Part shown: piece by piece, positions 1 through 8,294 of the stretch
How the letters are laid out: each line of letters begins with the position of its first letter
How positions within the stretch are numbered: the stretch's first letter is position 1
From: a virus
DNA length: 30,826 nt
Direction: 5' to 3' (one strand)
Virus record (IMG/VR): IMGVR_UViG_3300043392_000051
Coordinates: 1-30,826 of that record
Notes under the pieces: generated by a model
Databases searched by the model: none
Told to the model about the DNA's origin: nothing
Seen by the model: only the letters and a program-made list of their open reading frames with translations
Translations under genes and position numbers: made by a program

Positions 1-791
1 GCACCATGTTCAGCGGCCAGCAATGCGGCCAACTTGAAGCCGCCCAGGTGGTGCAGACTGAGCATGCCCGGTGCCATCCATGGGATGCCGCGCAATTGTT
101 CGCCGCGCTCGACCTTGAATGCGTGGATCACATCTTGCATTGGCAGACGGATGCGCTGGCGGTTGCTGTTGGCACCGTCATTGGGGTGCGCGGCAAAAAT
201 GTGCAGGGCTACCGGCCTGCGGTAGGTGTCAACCTCAACGCCCATGATGACCGTGTTGGAGCCGTAGCGGCCATTGAACGTGGTATCAATTCGGTCAACG
301 TCGATGATTTGAATGGCGAAATTGAATTTGTTGCCAGCATCGGCACCGCGCACCAGGCGCACCAAAAATTCACCATCGCAAGTGAGGCCGCCAGTCAGCG
401 TTTCACACATGTCGCGGAAATGCTGATGGCCGGTCAGGTCGGCCACATACTGCCATTCGCGCCACGCCGATTCGATTGCCATGTTGGCAAGTCGATCCGG
501 TTTTCCGGGGCTGTCTTCAATGCGAACCTGCAAGCGGATGCCAGCGGGGCCAATGATGTTGTTTTGCACCATGTCGCGGAATTTGCGCGCATAGTCGTTG
601 TTGTTCGCCAGATCGCGGCCACGGGCACGAAGCCTGTCCAGATCGCCGCGCAGCTCTTCATTGATGGATTGCTGAGTGCCAAGCCAATCGGCTGCCAGTC
701 GATCAATCCGGGCCGCCTGGAAACGGCGCACCTGCATGGTGGATTGAGGTGAACGGCGAACGCCATTCCAAATTCGGGCCAGTAAATTCAT
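1..791 (-). CDS. Phage portal protein, lambda gpB family (3' end cut by the window edge)
   Basis: The portal forms the dodecameric ring at the capsid vertex through which DNA is packaged and to which the tail attaches. Reverse translation from the ATG at 791 gives an open frame of about 263 codons running off the left edge. It begins MNLLARIWNGVRRSP and contains the lambda-portal-like stretches ANNNDYARKFRDMVQNN (about residues 60-77) and GEQLRGIPWMAPGM near the edge. The start overlaps the previous stop by an ATGA, which implies translational coupling. The family is typically about 500 residues, so roughly half is present. Its position after the terminase genes matches lambda-type packaging modules. 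The call is strong; the missing C-terminus cannot be judged. Confidence 0.93.
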   Translation of the reverse strand, partial: MNLLARIWNGVRRSPQSTMQVRRFQAARIDRLAADWLGTQQSINEELRGDLDRLRARGRDLANNNDYARKFRDMVQNNIIGPAGIRLQVRIEDSPGKPDRLANMAIESAWREWQYVADLTGHQHFRDMCETLTGGLTCDGEFLVRLVRGADAGNKFNFAIQIIDVDRIDTTFNGRYGSNTVIMGVEVDTYRRPVALHIFAAHPNDGANSNRQRIRLPMQDVIHAFKVERGEQLRGIPWMAPGMLSLHHLGGFKLAALLAAEHG

Positions 792-1342
792 TGACCAAAC
801 CTCACATAAACACGGCTGTTGTCAGGCAGGCCAGAGGCAATGCGGCCAGCCTGTTCCTCTTTGCCGACCTCAATGCGCAAGCGGTCACGGTGCGCCCAAA
901 GTTCGGGCAGCGAATACCGCTTGAGCTTGCGCCCCTGAATCTCATATTCGGAGGCGGCAAGATTGGTGGAGTTGGACAGATAGGCTTCGACAGCCTCAAG
1001 CGCCTTGCGGGCTTGACTTCGGTTGTCCAGCGTGTTGCCCGAGAAACTTGGCTGCACAGTGATGCGGCCTTCGCCCACCGTGAACACATCGCCCGCCTTG
1101 GAGGCCTGAGCCCGGTAGTCGTAGATCCCGGAAGTCCATTGGCTTGATGTGGCCGCTGATGCTTGAATCAGGTGCGAATCACCGCTGGCCGTGCTGGTCA
1201 GCGTGATTTTTGAGGCGGCATTGATGAGGATGTAGGTGATCATCCAGCCCTGACTGGCCGGGTAATCCGTCAGGGTTTTGAGCCAGCGTACTGTGTCACC
1301 GGCATTGATGGATGATGGTTCGATTGTTGAGATTTCTGGCAT
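788..1342 (-). CDS. Head or head-tail joining protein with gpW/DUF6148-like C-terminus
   Basis: A protein of about 184 residues lies between the Mor-like gene and the portal, where lambda-like phages carry the small head-completion protein gpW. The C-terminal 60-70 residues (helix ARKALEAVEAYLS, then YEIQGRKLKRYSLPELWAHR and a final helix) follow the helix, beta hairpin, helix pattern of gpW/DUF6148-type proteins. The N-terminal half is beta-rich, about 110 residues, and is not recognised; it may be a fused domain. The chosen start is the ATG at 1342. A TTG at 1357 in frame is also possible and neither has a clear ribosome binding site. The stop overlaps the portal start. The role is inferred from position and weak pattern similarity. 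Confidence 0.5.
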   Translation of the reverse strand: MPEISTIEPSSINAGDTVRWLKTLTDYPASQGWMITYILINAASKITLTSTASGDSHLIQASAATSSQWTSGIYDYRAQASKAGDVFTVGEGRITVQPSFSGNTLDNRSQARKALEAVEAYLSNSTNLAASEYEIQGRKLKRYSLPELWAHRDRLRIEVGKEEQAGRIASGLPDNSRVYVRFGQ

Positions 1343-1417
1343 GGTTGGCGGACGCAAAAGCGCCAGGGTTTCGCCAACTGTGCCGATGGATGTATGACAT
1401 CAACAAGGCAAACGATG

Positions 1418-1777
1418 TCACACGCCACCATCAATGATGCGGTAAATTTGCCGCGCTGAAAGCTGAAATTTACGCTCTAAGTACGACACACGCTCACCCG
1501 ATTGGTGCAGCCGCCTGATTTCTTCATTTCTTTGGCTGGTGCCTTCGCCAGGACGCCTTGCCACATAAAGCCGGTCACCTCCAAAGACTTCGCGCACCTG
1601 TTTTTCTGCCGCTTCAATGATGGCCTTTTCAAGGCGTGGCGTGAGGGCCAGAACGCACCGCAAGGTGTATTCCACAACGTCATCGGTGTGCCTGACCAAA
1701 TGCAGTGCATCGAAGTCAATCACGGCATGCTCTGTGGCCTGATTTTTGGGGGTGCGCGGGGTTGTTGTCTTCACCAT
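1418..1777 (-). CDS. Mor-like transcriptional regulator
   Basis: The protein has 119 residues. Its C-terminal third (RNEEIRRLHQSGERVSYLERKF followed by QLSARQIYRII) is a clear helix-turn-helix of the Mor/phage middle-operon activator type: NxxIRxxxxxGxxxxxLxxxFxLSxRxIxxII. The preceding EVFGGDRLYVARR segment also fits the Mor fold, where a beta strand precedes the HTH. Mor-family proteins bind phage middle or late promoters as dimers and recruit RNA polymerase. The gene overlaps the end of the large terminase gene by 7 bp, so it is co-transcribed with packaging genes. It may regulate late transcription or serve in packaging; the target promoter is not identifiable here. Confidence 0.7.
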   Translation of the reverse strand: MVKTTTPRTPKNQATEHAVIDFDALHLVRHTDDVVEYTLRCVLALTPRLEKAIIEAAEKQVREVFGGDRLYVARRPGEGTSQRNEEIRRLHQSGERVSYLERKFQLSARQIYRIIDGGV

Positions 1778-3714
1778 ATTCTTGACTGCTGATTGGGTCG
1801 GCGTGTTTGCCGGTTAAGGATGGAGTTGTTTTTTTGCGGTGTTGGCTGCGGAGCTGGTGCCTCTGAGGCCTCAGGCATTGCGGGCACTTCGGAGCTGGTC
1901 TGTTTTCCGTCCAGATAGGCTTCGATCCGATCCCAGTCCGTTTTGGTTGCCCTGTGCAATCGAAGCTCGGGATGGTGCGCGGCTGCAAACGCATAGACCC
2001 ACGTGTCAAGCGGCTCATTTCGAGCGCCACGGCGGTTTTCAAATCGGTTTTTGCTGGGGTTGTAGATTTCGCCCACCAGGCCGGTGAAGAACTCCGGTTG
2101 GAGCTGGTCACTGAAATGCGTCATGCGGTCTTCGGGTTGCTTGTCGGCATCGGCGCTCAGGCGGCTGTAGAGCCAATGCTTTGCGCCCACGGTGCCCACG
2201 TGGTAGACCATCACCCCCTTTTTGTCGCTTCGGCCCTTGAAGTCAATGTCGTGCAGCTTGCCTTTGCTCAGGATGGGCGCATTGTTTGGCACCGCTCCAA
2301 AAATCGCCATGGGCCGTTTGACGCGCCTTTGGCGCACAAAGTTTTTGACCGCCTCAGTCCTGTGGCCGCCAGCGTCTTGGCACATGGCCTCTACACGCAT
2401 GGTGCCGCCGCCTTCGCGCTCAATGGGCCGGTTGAGCAGATCGGCCAATGACGCCCACACGGGTTCATCGGCTGGATCGCCTGGAAGCTCGATGTAATCC
2501 AGCGTCCAAAACGACAGGCCGCGCCCCCAGCCAACAATGTGCACAGCCAATCGGTTGTCTTGCGTGTCAACGCCAGCCGTGACCACCAACGCACCGCGCG
2601 GAGCCACGCGCAATGGGTAGGCTTCGGCGCGGTCTGCAATGGCGTTATGGCGCACGGCCCGCATGGCTGCATCCTCCCAGGGCTCAGCAAGCCGGTCATT
2701 GATGAATGTCTTGAGCCGCGCGGGATCGTTTTGAATTTCTCGCCAGGTCTCGACCAGATCGGCCCAGCGTGGCCCCAGGCCAAATTGGTAGTAGAGGCAG
2801 TTGATGTGGTAGCCGCGAATTTTTGAGCCGGGATTGGTTGGCCGCCATTCACCGGCCCGGATCATGCTGGTTTTGTGGTGTTCATCAATCTGTGCGCCGC
2901 ATTCCTGACAGGTGTACCAAACCTGTGAGCCGTCAGCACTCCAATGCAGGCCACCCCATTCCAGGTACTGCATGTGTTCGCAATGCGGGCATGGCACAAA
3001 GTACCGGCGCTGATCGCTTTTATTCCAAAGCGATTCAATGCGGCTGATGCCTTTGATGGTGGGTGTGCTGATGTAGAGGCGTTTGTAGGTTGACGGGAAT
3101 GCGCTGGTGCGCCCTTCCAGCATCGCCAAAGGATCGTCGCCACCGGACAAGTTGTTGCTGAATTCGTCAACCTCATCCACGATCAGTTTTTGCACCGTGG
3201 TGGATTTCAGGCGGCTTGGGCTGCCTGCGTGTTCGATGTAGAGCTGCCCGCCCGCAAAGTCTTTGAATGTCCGGGTGTTGGATGAATCGCGGCTGGCAAC
3301 GCTACTCAGTGCGCGTTTCATGGCCGGTGTCTCTTCAATGGTCGGGGTGAGCTTTTGAGACACCCATTTGTTCATCGAGACTTCGCCGGGAAGGCAAACC
3401 ATGATCGGGCCGGGGTCGTGATCCATGGTGTAGCCCAGCGAATTCACGGCCACCTCTGTTTTGCCAAACTGGATGGGGAACATCAAAGCGGTGTCATGCA
3501 CGGCGCTGCGGGCGCTCATGCAATCCATGGGCTCCCTCAGTGGTGGATTGTTTTCGGTGACCCATTGACCGGCCTGTGCGCTGCCCTTGCTGGATAACCT
3601 GCGCTCAAGGTCTGCCCACTGGCTGACCGTCATGGGCTTGCGCGGTGCAAGCGCACGGGCCAAGGCTTTGAAGCCAGCAACGCAAGGGTTTGCGAATTTG
3701 ACCTGATCAAACAT
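1771..3714 (-). CDS. Terminase large subunit, lambda gpA-like
   Basis: This is the ATPase and nuclease that cuts concatemeric DNA and drives it into the prohead. The 647-residue protein starts at the ATG at 3714, overlapping the small terminase gene by 8 bp. Motifs in order are a Walker A-like loop (FPIQFGKTEV, about residues 79-88), Walker B (KLIVDEVDEF, about 176-185), a two-pair cysteine motif (CPHC and CQEC, middle of the protein) and a nuclease motif (GVDTQDNRLAV). These match the GpA family (PF05876). The Pro/Gln/Asn-rich tail after residue about 610 looks disordered. The frame is open further upstream to 3888, but that part duplicates the small-terminase coding region in another frame and is unlikely to be translated. 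Confidence 0.94.
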   Translation of the reverse strand: MFDQVKFANPCVAGFKALARALAPRKPMTVSQWADLERRLSSKGSAQAGQWVTENNPPLREPMDCMSARSAVHDTALMFPIQFGKTEVAVNSLGYTMDHDPGPIMVCLPGEVSMNKWVSQKLTPTIEETPAMKRALSSVASRDSSNTRTFKDFAGGQLYIEHAGSPSRLKSTTVQKLIVDEVDEFSNNLSGGDDPLAMLEGRTSAFPSTYKRLYISTPTIKGISRIESLWNKSDQRRYFVPCPHCEHMQYLEWGGLHWSADGSQVWYTCQECGAQIDEHHKTSMIRAGEWRPTNPGSKIRGYHINCLYYQFGLGPRWADLVETWREIQNDPARLKTFINDRLAEPWEDAAMRAVRHNAIADRAEAYPLRVAPRGALVVTAGVDTQDNRLAVHIVGWGRGLSFWTLDYIELPGDPADEPVWASLADLLNRPIEREGGGTMRVEAMCQDAGGHRTEAVKNFVRQRRVKRPMAIFGAVPNNAPILSKGKLHDIDFKGRSDKKGVMVYHVGTVGAKHWLYSRLSADADKQPEDRMTHFSDQLQPEFFTGLVGEIYNPSKNRFENRRGARNEPLDTWVYAFAAAHHPELRLHRATKTDWDRIEAYLDGKQTSSEVPAMPEASEAPAPQPTPQKNNSILNRQTRRPNQQSRIW

Positions 3715-4315
3715 TTTCAGCCTCACCGGCCATGCGGTTAAATTTGTCGGCCAGGTCAAGCAACAGGCGCTCGACCTGATCGGCCAGCGTGGCCCTGATG
3801 GCGTTTTCGTCTCGCCCAACCAGTTGCGGTGGTAATGTGGCTGTCCAGGCTTCAAGCCTTCCGCGCAGTGTTGCACCGGCATCGGCAAATGAGGCCACCA
3901 CCTCTGTTTTCTCCATCAGTTCACCGGCCTCTTTGCGCCAAGAGGCATGCTCACGCTCAGCGGCCCAATGCTCACGTTTGGCCTTTGCGGTTTGAAAGTC
4001 GTATGACCTACCGCCCTGCCTTGCGTCTTGCTCTTCGCTTGACTCTGTGGCTGCCTCTTCATCGTCACCAGTGGTGGCCGCATGGCCGGTCATGGCTTGT
4101 GCGCCACGCGCATTGGCATGCCGAATGGCAACGCCCGATTTGGATGGATCGCGGGTTTCTGCAATCCGTGCAATGCTTTCGGCAACGCGCACCCGCTTGC
4201 CGTCATCGGTCAAGACAAGTCGCCCTTCCTTTTTGAGCTGGTAGGCATACGTGCGCTTGCATCCGATGTATTCGGAAAACTCAGGAACTGACAGCGTTTC
4301 TGGTCTTGAATTCAT
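3707..4315 (-). CDS. Terminase small subunit (Nu1-like)
   Basis: The protein has 202 residues and is positioned directly before the large subunit. The N-terminal 50 residues (LSVPEFSEYIGCKRTYAYQ with a GKRVRV wing) form a winged helix-turn-helix like lambda gpNu1, which recognises the cos or pac site. A charged linker rich in Glu, Asp and Ala follows (about 75-100). The C-terminal half is helical (AKAKREHWAAEREHASWRK and later helices) and would mediate oligomerisation and contact with the large subunit. Start and stop overlap both neighbours by a few bases. The recognition site is not visible with certainty. An origin-like repeat array lies about 1 kb upstream, but cos could equally lie outside the window. 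Confidence 0.85.
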   Translation of the reverse strand: MNSRPETLSVPEFSEYIGCKRTYAYQLKKEGRLVLTDDGKRVRVAESIARIAETRDPSKSGVAIRHANARGAQAMTGHAATTGDDEEAATESSEEQDARQGGRSYDFQTAKAKREHWAAEREHASWRKEAGELMEKTEVVASFADAGATLRGRLEAWTATLPPQLVGRDENAIRATLADQVERLLLDLADKFNRMAGEAENV

Positions 4316-5022
4316 TTTGCTGTAGCCAATGCCTTGTCAATTTCCTGATAAAGGATTTGGTTGAATTTGGCTTCGACCACCGGGCCTGCAATGGCTTCCA
4401 TGTCCAATTTCTTTTCGTACTTTGCGGGTGTGTCTTCAAACACGATCACCGGGATCAACTTACCCGGCCCCCCTGAGCTTCCTGGAATGCGCCGCCAAAT
4501 TCCGAGTGGCGCGTTTTCCCAGCCAGCACCACGGGGAACGCCGAAGAACAGTTGCAGCGGCTGGCCTTTTTGCCCTTTTCGGCGGTTGGTACCGCCAGCG
4601 CCGATTCGCCGCGCAAGGGCCGCGCTGAGTTGCCCGTTTTCTGCTGCATCCTTGAGCTTGGTAATGATGCCGCGCGGGATGTTCCCGAAGGCATTGAGTT
4701 GGATGTTTCCGGGCAACCTGATGCCAGCTTCATGCGGGTCATAAATGCCGCCAGACTCTTGCATTGCCAGGTACTTGGCTTGGATTTCTTTGAACCCCAC
4801 TTCGGCCACCAGCTCTTCGCGCGTGGCCCGTTTCGTGTAGGTACCGTTTTTGGTGAATGGTGTTGGCCGGTCAAAGGCCTTGTCCAGCTCGCCTGGAATG
4901 GCTTTTCTGACTTCAACGGCTGTCTTGGTCAGCGCGGATGCAACCGCGAACTTGACCTGTTTGAGGCTGGTGGCCATGGCGGCTTTGACTTTGGCGTCAT
5001 TGACATCAACTTTGATCTTCAT
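4312..5022 (-). CDS. Putative minor tail / head-tail completion protein (gpZ-like)
   Basis: The protein has 236 residues. The N-terminus (KVKAAMATSLKQVKFAVASA, then LTKTAVEVRKAI) is a long amphipathic helix as in phage tail-completion proteins of the lambda gpZ/HK97 gp10 type. The middle is basic and Gly-rich (RRIGAGGTNRRKGQKGQ). The C-terminus has a beta strand (LIPVIVFEDT) followed by a helix, as in gpZ. No catalytic motif is visible. The odd point is its place: gpZ-like genes usually lie between head-tail joining and tail tube genes, whereas this one precedes the terminase. It overlaps both neighbours, so it belongs to this operon. The family call is a weak pattern match, and the protein should be treated as unknown if that fails. 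Confidence 0.4.
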   Translation of the reverse strand: MKIKVDVNDAKVKAAMATSLKQVKFAVASALTKTAVEVRKAIPGELDKAFDRPTPFTKNGTYTKRATREELVAEVGFKEIQAKYLAMQESGGIYDPHEAGIRLPGNIQLNAFGNIPRGIITKLKDAAENGQLSAALARRIGAGGTNRRKGQKGQPLQLFFGVPRGAGWENAPLGIWRRIPGSSGGPGKLIPVIVFEDTPAKYEKKLDMEAIAGPVVEAKFNQILYQEIDKALATAK

Positions 5023-5267
5023 GGCTTGCTTTCAGTTTTTGGGGCCGTGGAGGCGCTTTTCTCGATCAGGGCATCCAACCCCTTGGACAACTCTTTTTCA
5101 TCGCCTGTGAGCGTGATTTGCATTGCCCTGAGGCCGGGGAACAGGTCTTGTTCCTGCAAAGACTTCACCAGATCGTGCAATTCAGGCCAGGACTTGACCA
5201 CCTCTTGAAACTTTTTGGCGTTTTCAGGGGTGCAGCGGATCAAGGCAGTTTGTTTTTTTCCATCCAT
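5019..5267 (-). CDS. Small hypothetical protein next to the origin-like array
   Basis: The protein has 82 residues, starting MDGKKQTALIRCTPE, with a helical middle (NAKKFQEVVKSWPELHDLVK) and a beta-like MQITLTGD. It overlaps the next gene by ATGA. I do not recognise it. The same frame is open upstream to an ATG at 5555 that overlaps the primase stop codon, giving a 178-residue alternative. That extra N-terminus would be a low-complexity His/Thr/Cys translation of the repeat array and has no protein character, so the start at 5267 is preferred. An AAGAAAG stretch lies directly before this ATG as a weak ribosome binding site. Confidence 0.6.
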   Translation of the reverse strand: MDGKKQTALIRCTPENAKKFQEVVKSWPELHDLVKSLQEQDLFPGLRAMQITLTGDEKELSKGLDALIEKSASTAPKTESKP

Positions 5268-5277
5268 CTTTCTTTTT

Positions 5278-5523
5278 GTGCGGTATGTGGGGTGTGAAGT
5301 GCGGTATGGCCGATGACGTAAGTGGTTGATTTGATTGGCGTGTGCGGTATGTGCGGTATGTGAGGTATGGGTACACACATGCACATGCACACGCACACGC
5401 ATGCACACACATGTGCGCCTGTGCGTCCGTGTAAGGATTGATACCGCACATACCGCACAAGCCTTGAAAATCAATGGTTTGATGGCGCACGGGATACCGC
5501 ACGGGATACCGCACATACCGCAC
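5278..5523. repeat. Inverted iteron array, candidate replication origin
   Basis: Between the primase gene and the 82-residue gene lies a 246-bp block built from copies of a 10-bp unit, GTGCGGTATG. On the left half it reads forward at 5278, 5299, 5342 and 5351, with a variant (GTGAGGTATG) at 5360. On the right half it reads in reverse (CATACCGCAC or GATACCGCAC) at 5440, 5449, 5493, 5505 and 5514. Several copies are spaced exactly 9 bp apart. The two arms are nearly symmetric around position 5400, where a purine-pyrimidine alternating core lies. Iterons next to a primase-helicase gene are typical of phage and plasmid origins. Origin function is inferred; the repeats and symmetry are seen directly. 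Confidence 0.7.
5371..5418. other. 48-bp alternating purine-pyrimidine tract (Z-DNA or easily melted core)
   Basis: Every base from 5371 to 5418 alternates purine and pyrimidine (mostly CA/TG steps with some CG, and GCATGC near the centre). Such tracts can adopt left-handed Z-DNA under negative supercoiling. It sits between the two arms of the inverted iteron array, where an initiator-bound origin would be expected to distort. It is far too regular to be coding. Confidence 0.75.
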
Positions 5524-5551
5524 AGAGCAGGCCGAGACAGGGTGCATTCGG

Positions 5552-7897
5552 TCATCGCCCGACACCTCCCATGCCCTTGAAGTCCTTGAGCGCCATCTTG
5601 AAGACGCCAACCCGCTCACCAATCCATTCGCTCTCGCCCCTGCCTGGTGGCAGCTCGTGCCCGCCTTTGAGAAAGGCGATGGCCGATGGCCCTTTGAGGC
5701 CAGATTCACTGTCGTAGCGCTTGCGCTCTACCGCCGCCCCATGCTTGCGCTTGAGGGCATTTGCAAAGCGTGGCTGGTTGAGCGCTTTGAGGCCAACACG
5801 ACCACACCATGCGTGGTAGAGGTCAAACAGGTCTTGACTCAGGCATGGCGACAGCAGCTTTGGGGTGTGTTTTCCGGGGAAGCCTTCGACATCGCCAGCC
5901 TCAAAGGCCAGCATGAATCGGCTTGGACTGTCCAGGCTCAGGTCAATCAGCTCACGTTTCGCATCGGTCATGGGCGGCAGCGTGGCCGCATTGAAGTCAC
6001 CCAGGTCAAGGTGCAGAAGGTAGTCATGCAGGGCCGCCACGCCATTGCCATCAATCTCAGCCTTGACGCCTGCATAAAACTCACGACTGAGCTTTTCGGG
6101 CGTCCAGATCACCGCATGCCTGCGGTCATCCTCTTCCAGCACCACCGGCATGGCCTCATTCGACAGGAAAACCATGTTCACATGGTTTTTCTCTTCGTAG
6201 GCCGCCATGTTTTTGGGGTTGATCCGAATCCACTCCCCGGTGATGAATGCCTTGAGCTTGTTTTTGATGTGGTACAGGTCAGACCGCGCCACCACTTCAT
6301 CGGCAATCAGGAACAATTTTCGACTGGCCCAGTCGTTGAATTTGTCTTCAATGGCCGACTGATCAATCACACGGCCATACGGGCCGTATATGCCCATGAT
6401 GGCTTCAAAAAACATGTTTTTCCCGGTGCCTTGAGGGCCATGGATCACCAGCGTTGTTTTCATCTTTGCGCCGGGATGCTGGATCGGGTAGGCCAGCCAT
6501 CGGATGCACCACTGGAAAAGCTCTTCGGGTCTGCTGTCGCCTGCGCACATGTAGCGCAGCAAGTCCAACAGGTTTTCGCAATTGCCTGACTTTGGCGTGG
6601 TCGGCCATCCTGACCACAAGTTGCAATGAATGCTTGGATCGGTGCAGGCCGGGTCAAAGCCTACCTCTTGCACTCGCACCAAATGCCGGTCTGGATGCTC
6701 AGCCCATGACCGATGCAGCTCACGGGCCACACACGCATCGCGCATGTCGCTCAAGGCGACAAGGCAATGCTCCTGGTGGTCAAACACCGTGCCGCCTTGG
6801 CCGTACACCAGCGAAAAGCGCTCCAACAACTCATCCAGTGAATCAATGGGCCTGAGGGGCTGTTTTTCCGCGCTCCCCTCCCCCTGTGCTGTGCTATCAC
6901 GCGCAGCGGCTGGGCCAACTGTCCACCCCAATTCCGAGATGCGGCCTTGCACCTGAGCGCGGACAACATGCAGTCCTTCGGCCAGGTGCAGGTCATTGAA
7001 GTCAGTGATCTTGATGCCCTTGGACTCATAGGCTTCGCGCCTTGCCACTTCGTCAGCGAAAACGGGAGCAACGTATGCGCCGCCAACCTCAAGCGCGGCA
7101 GCACTTGCGCATGTCACGCCCGGATTGCCCTGACTGAAAACGTCATCGTCGGCGCAGATCAGCATGCGGGTTTTTTTGTATCGCTTGCGAAGTGCCGCGG
7201 CCACGGGTGCCAGGTTGCCTGCGTCAAACGCCACGGCCACCGGAATGCCTGTGGCCTCATAGAGGCTGGCCGCTGTGGCGTAGCCCTCAGCAATCAGCAT
7301 CAACGGCCCAGGCATGCCGATCAGGTGGAAGTGGGCTTTCTTGATCAGGCCAGCGGGCCAGAATTCCTTGCCCAGTTTGCGCTGGCCGTTTTGCTTGCCG
7401 CGAATGATTTGCAGGCCATGGATGTTGTTGGCCGTGTCCAGCATGGGAATGACCATCGAGCCATTCGGACTGAAACGGATGCCGTGCGCTCCCACCCCCT
7501 TGCGGTGGAGGTAATCGCAATCGCCATCTTCAACGCATTTTTTCCAGGCTGCGGTGGCCCTTCGTGCCGCCCGCTCCGCATCGGCCTTGCGCACCAGTTC
7601 GGCCCGCTTGCTGTCTTCGGCCAGTCGCCTGCGAAGGCTGGCCCGTTGCTCTTGGCTGATTTCGGACTGGCGAATGTCGATTTTGACGGCGTTGTTTTCG
7701 GCTCCGCGCCAAATGCCATAGCTGCCAACGATCAGGTCATCGCCGTTTGCCAGGCGAATTTCATGCACGTGATACCAGCCGCGCTTTTCGCGCGTCCCTT
7801 CGACCCGGCAGCGGGTGAGTTTGCCGACCTCTAGGGACTGGACATCCAGGCCCGCTGAGCGCAGTTGGCTCAGCACATCATCGTAGTTCGAAGCCAT
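5552..7897 (-). CDS. Replication primase-helicase (Toprim domain plus SF3-type helicase, DUF5906-like)
   Basis: This large 781-residue replication protein has an N-terminal region of about 190 residues with charged helices, then a Toprim-like domain. The Toprim acidic residue lies in LMLIAEGYATAASL (Glu204), followed by MLICADDD and KITDFNDLH. The second half is a superfamily 3 helicase/ATPase with Walker A GPQGTGKNMFFEA (about 487-499) and a Walker B-like LFLIADEV. Such fusions prime and unwind phage DNA, often as the only replication enzyme encoded. The start (ATG 7897) overlaps the previous stop as TGATG. The stop is followed directly by the iteron array, which supports an initiator or replicase role at that site. 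Confidence 0.9.
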   Translation of the reverse strand: MASNYDDVLSQLRSAGLDVQSLEVGKLTRCRVEGTREKRGWYHVHEIRLANGDDLIVGSYGIWRGAENNAVKIDIRQSEISQEQRASLRRRLAEDSKRAELVRKADAERAARRATAAWKKCVEDGDCDYLHRKGVGAHGIRFSPNGSMVIPMLDTANNIHGLQIIRGKQNGQRKLGKEFWPAGLIKKAHFHLIGMPGPLMLIAEGYATAASLYEATGIPVAVAFDAGNLAPVAAALRKRYKKTRMLICADDDVFSQGNPGVTCASAAALEVGGAYVAPVFADEVARREAYESKGIKITDFNDLHLAEGLHVVRAQVQGRISELGWTVGPAAARDSTAQGEGSAEKQPLRPIDSLDELLERFSLVYGQGGTVFDHQEHCLVALSDMRDACVARELHRSWAEHPDRHLVRVQEVGFDPACTDPSIHCNLWSGWPTTPKSGNCENLLDLLRYMCAGDSRPEELFQWCIRWLAYPIQHPGAKMKTTLVIHGPQGTGKNMFFEAIMGIYGPYGRVIDQSAIEDKFNDWASRKLFLIADEVVARSDLYHIKNKLKAFITGEWIRINPKNMAAYEEKNHVNMVFLSNEAMPVVLEEDDRRHAVIWTPEKLSREFYAGVKAEIDGNGVAALHDYLLHLDLGDFNAATLPPMTDAKRELIDLSLDSPSRFMLAFEAGDVEGFPGKHTPKLLSPCLSQDLFDLYHAWCGRVGLKALNQPRFANALKRKHGAAVERKRYDSESGLKGPSAIAFLKGGHELPPGRGESEWIGERVGVFKMALKDFKGMGGVGR

Positions 7898-8085
7898 CAG
7901 TAACTTGCGCCTCGACTGACTACAAAGCTATCGCGCCGCGAATGACCCTCATTATTTTTAGAGGGGGAAGAACCTAACCCGGGGGGGTTCCAAACCTGTG
8001 CGTCAGTAAGAGGCTTTGTCAGTTGACATGCCGCATGCGCGATGACCCCCATGTGGGGAGCGGGGTTGCGTGTGCGCCTGGTCAT
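7897..8085 (-). CDS. Small hypothetical protein upstream of the primase
   Basis: The 62-residue frame begins MTRRTRNPAPHMGV. It is linked to both neighbours by ATGA/TGATG overlaps, which is the main argument that it is translated. It is rich in Ser, Pro and Arg, has no hydrophobic core and matches nothing I recognise. It may only serve to carry ribosomes to the primase start. Confidence 0.4.
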   Translation of the reverse strand: MTRRTRNPAPHMGVIAHAACQLTKPLTDAQVWNPPGLGSSPSKNNEGHSRRDSFVVSRGASY

Positions 8086-8294
8086 GCGTTGCGCCCCTCT
8101 TCGGGACTATTGGCACCCGTTGACTTACAGCACTCCGGGTCGATATTCCCGTACATGTGCCGACGAACTATCACTCGAATCAACTCGCTGAGCTTGCGGT
8201 CTTCCCGCGCGGCCAGCTTGGTGAGGTCTACCAGCTCACGCTCGGTGAACCATGCCTTGATGGGTTCGGAATGCTTGCGATCATCAATTGTCAT
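8082..8294 (-). CDS. Ribbon-helix-helix-like small protein
   Basis: The 70-residue protein starts at the ATG at 8294, which has a GGAG 8 bases upstream. ERELVDLTKLAAREDRKLSELIRVIVRRHMYG looks like the two helices of a ribbon-helix-helix DNA-binding protein (strand KAWFT, helix A ending AAREDRK, helix B starting at S-E-L-I). The tail is polar. It is the first gene of the leftward replication-packaging operon. It could autoregulate that operon or bind the origin. The start at 8366 seen in the longer frame lacks a ribosome binding site. Confidence 0.6.
   Translation of the reverse strand: MTIDDRKHSEPIKAWFTERELVDLTKLAAREDRKLSELIRVIVRRHMYGNIDPECCKSTGANSPEEGRNA

Noticed and set aside
1-752. A 248-residue plus-strand ORF
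   Set aside because: It is the antisense of the portal gene, which shows clear lambda-portal motifs on the minus strand.
5278-5523. CRISPR-like array
   Set aside because: The repeat is only 10 bp, copies are in opposite orientation in the two arms and there are no unique spacers of uniform length.
5019-5555. Extended 178-residue protein through the repeat array
   Set aside because: Its first 96 residues are a translation of simple repeats; several frames on both strands are open there because the repeats lack stop codons. The ATGA overlap with the primase stop is noted but not enough.
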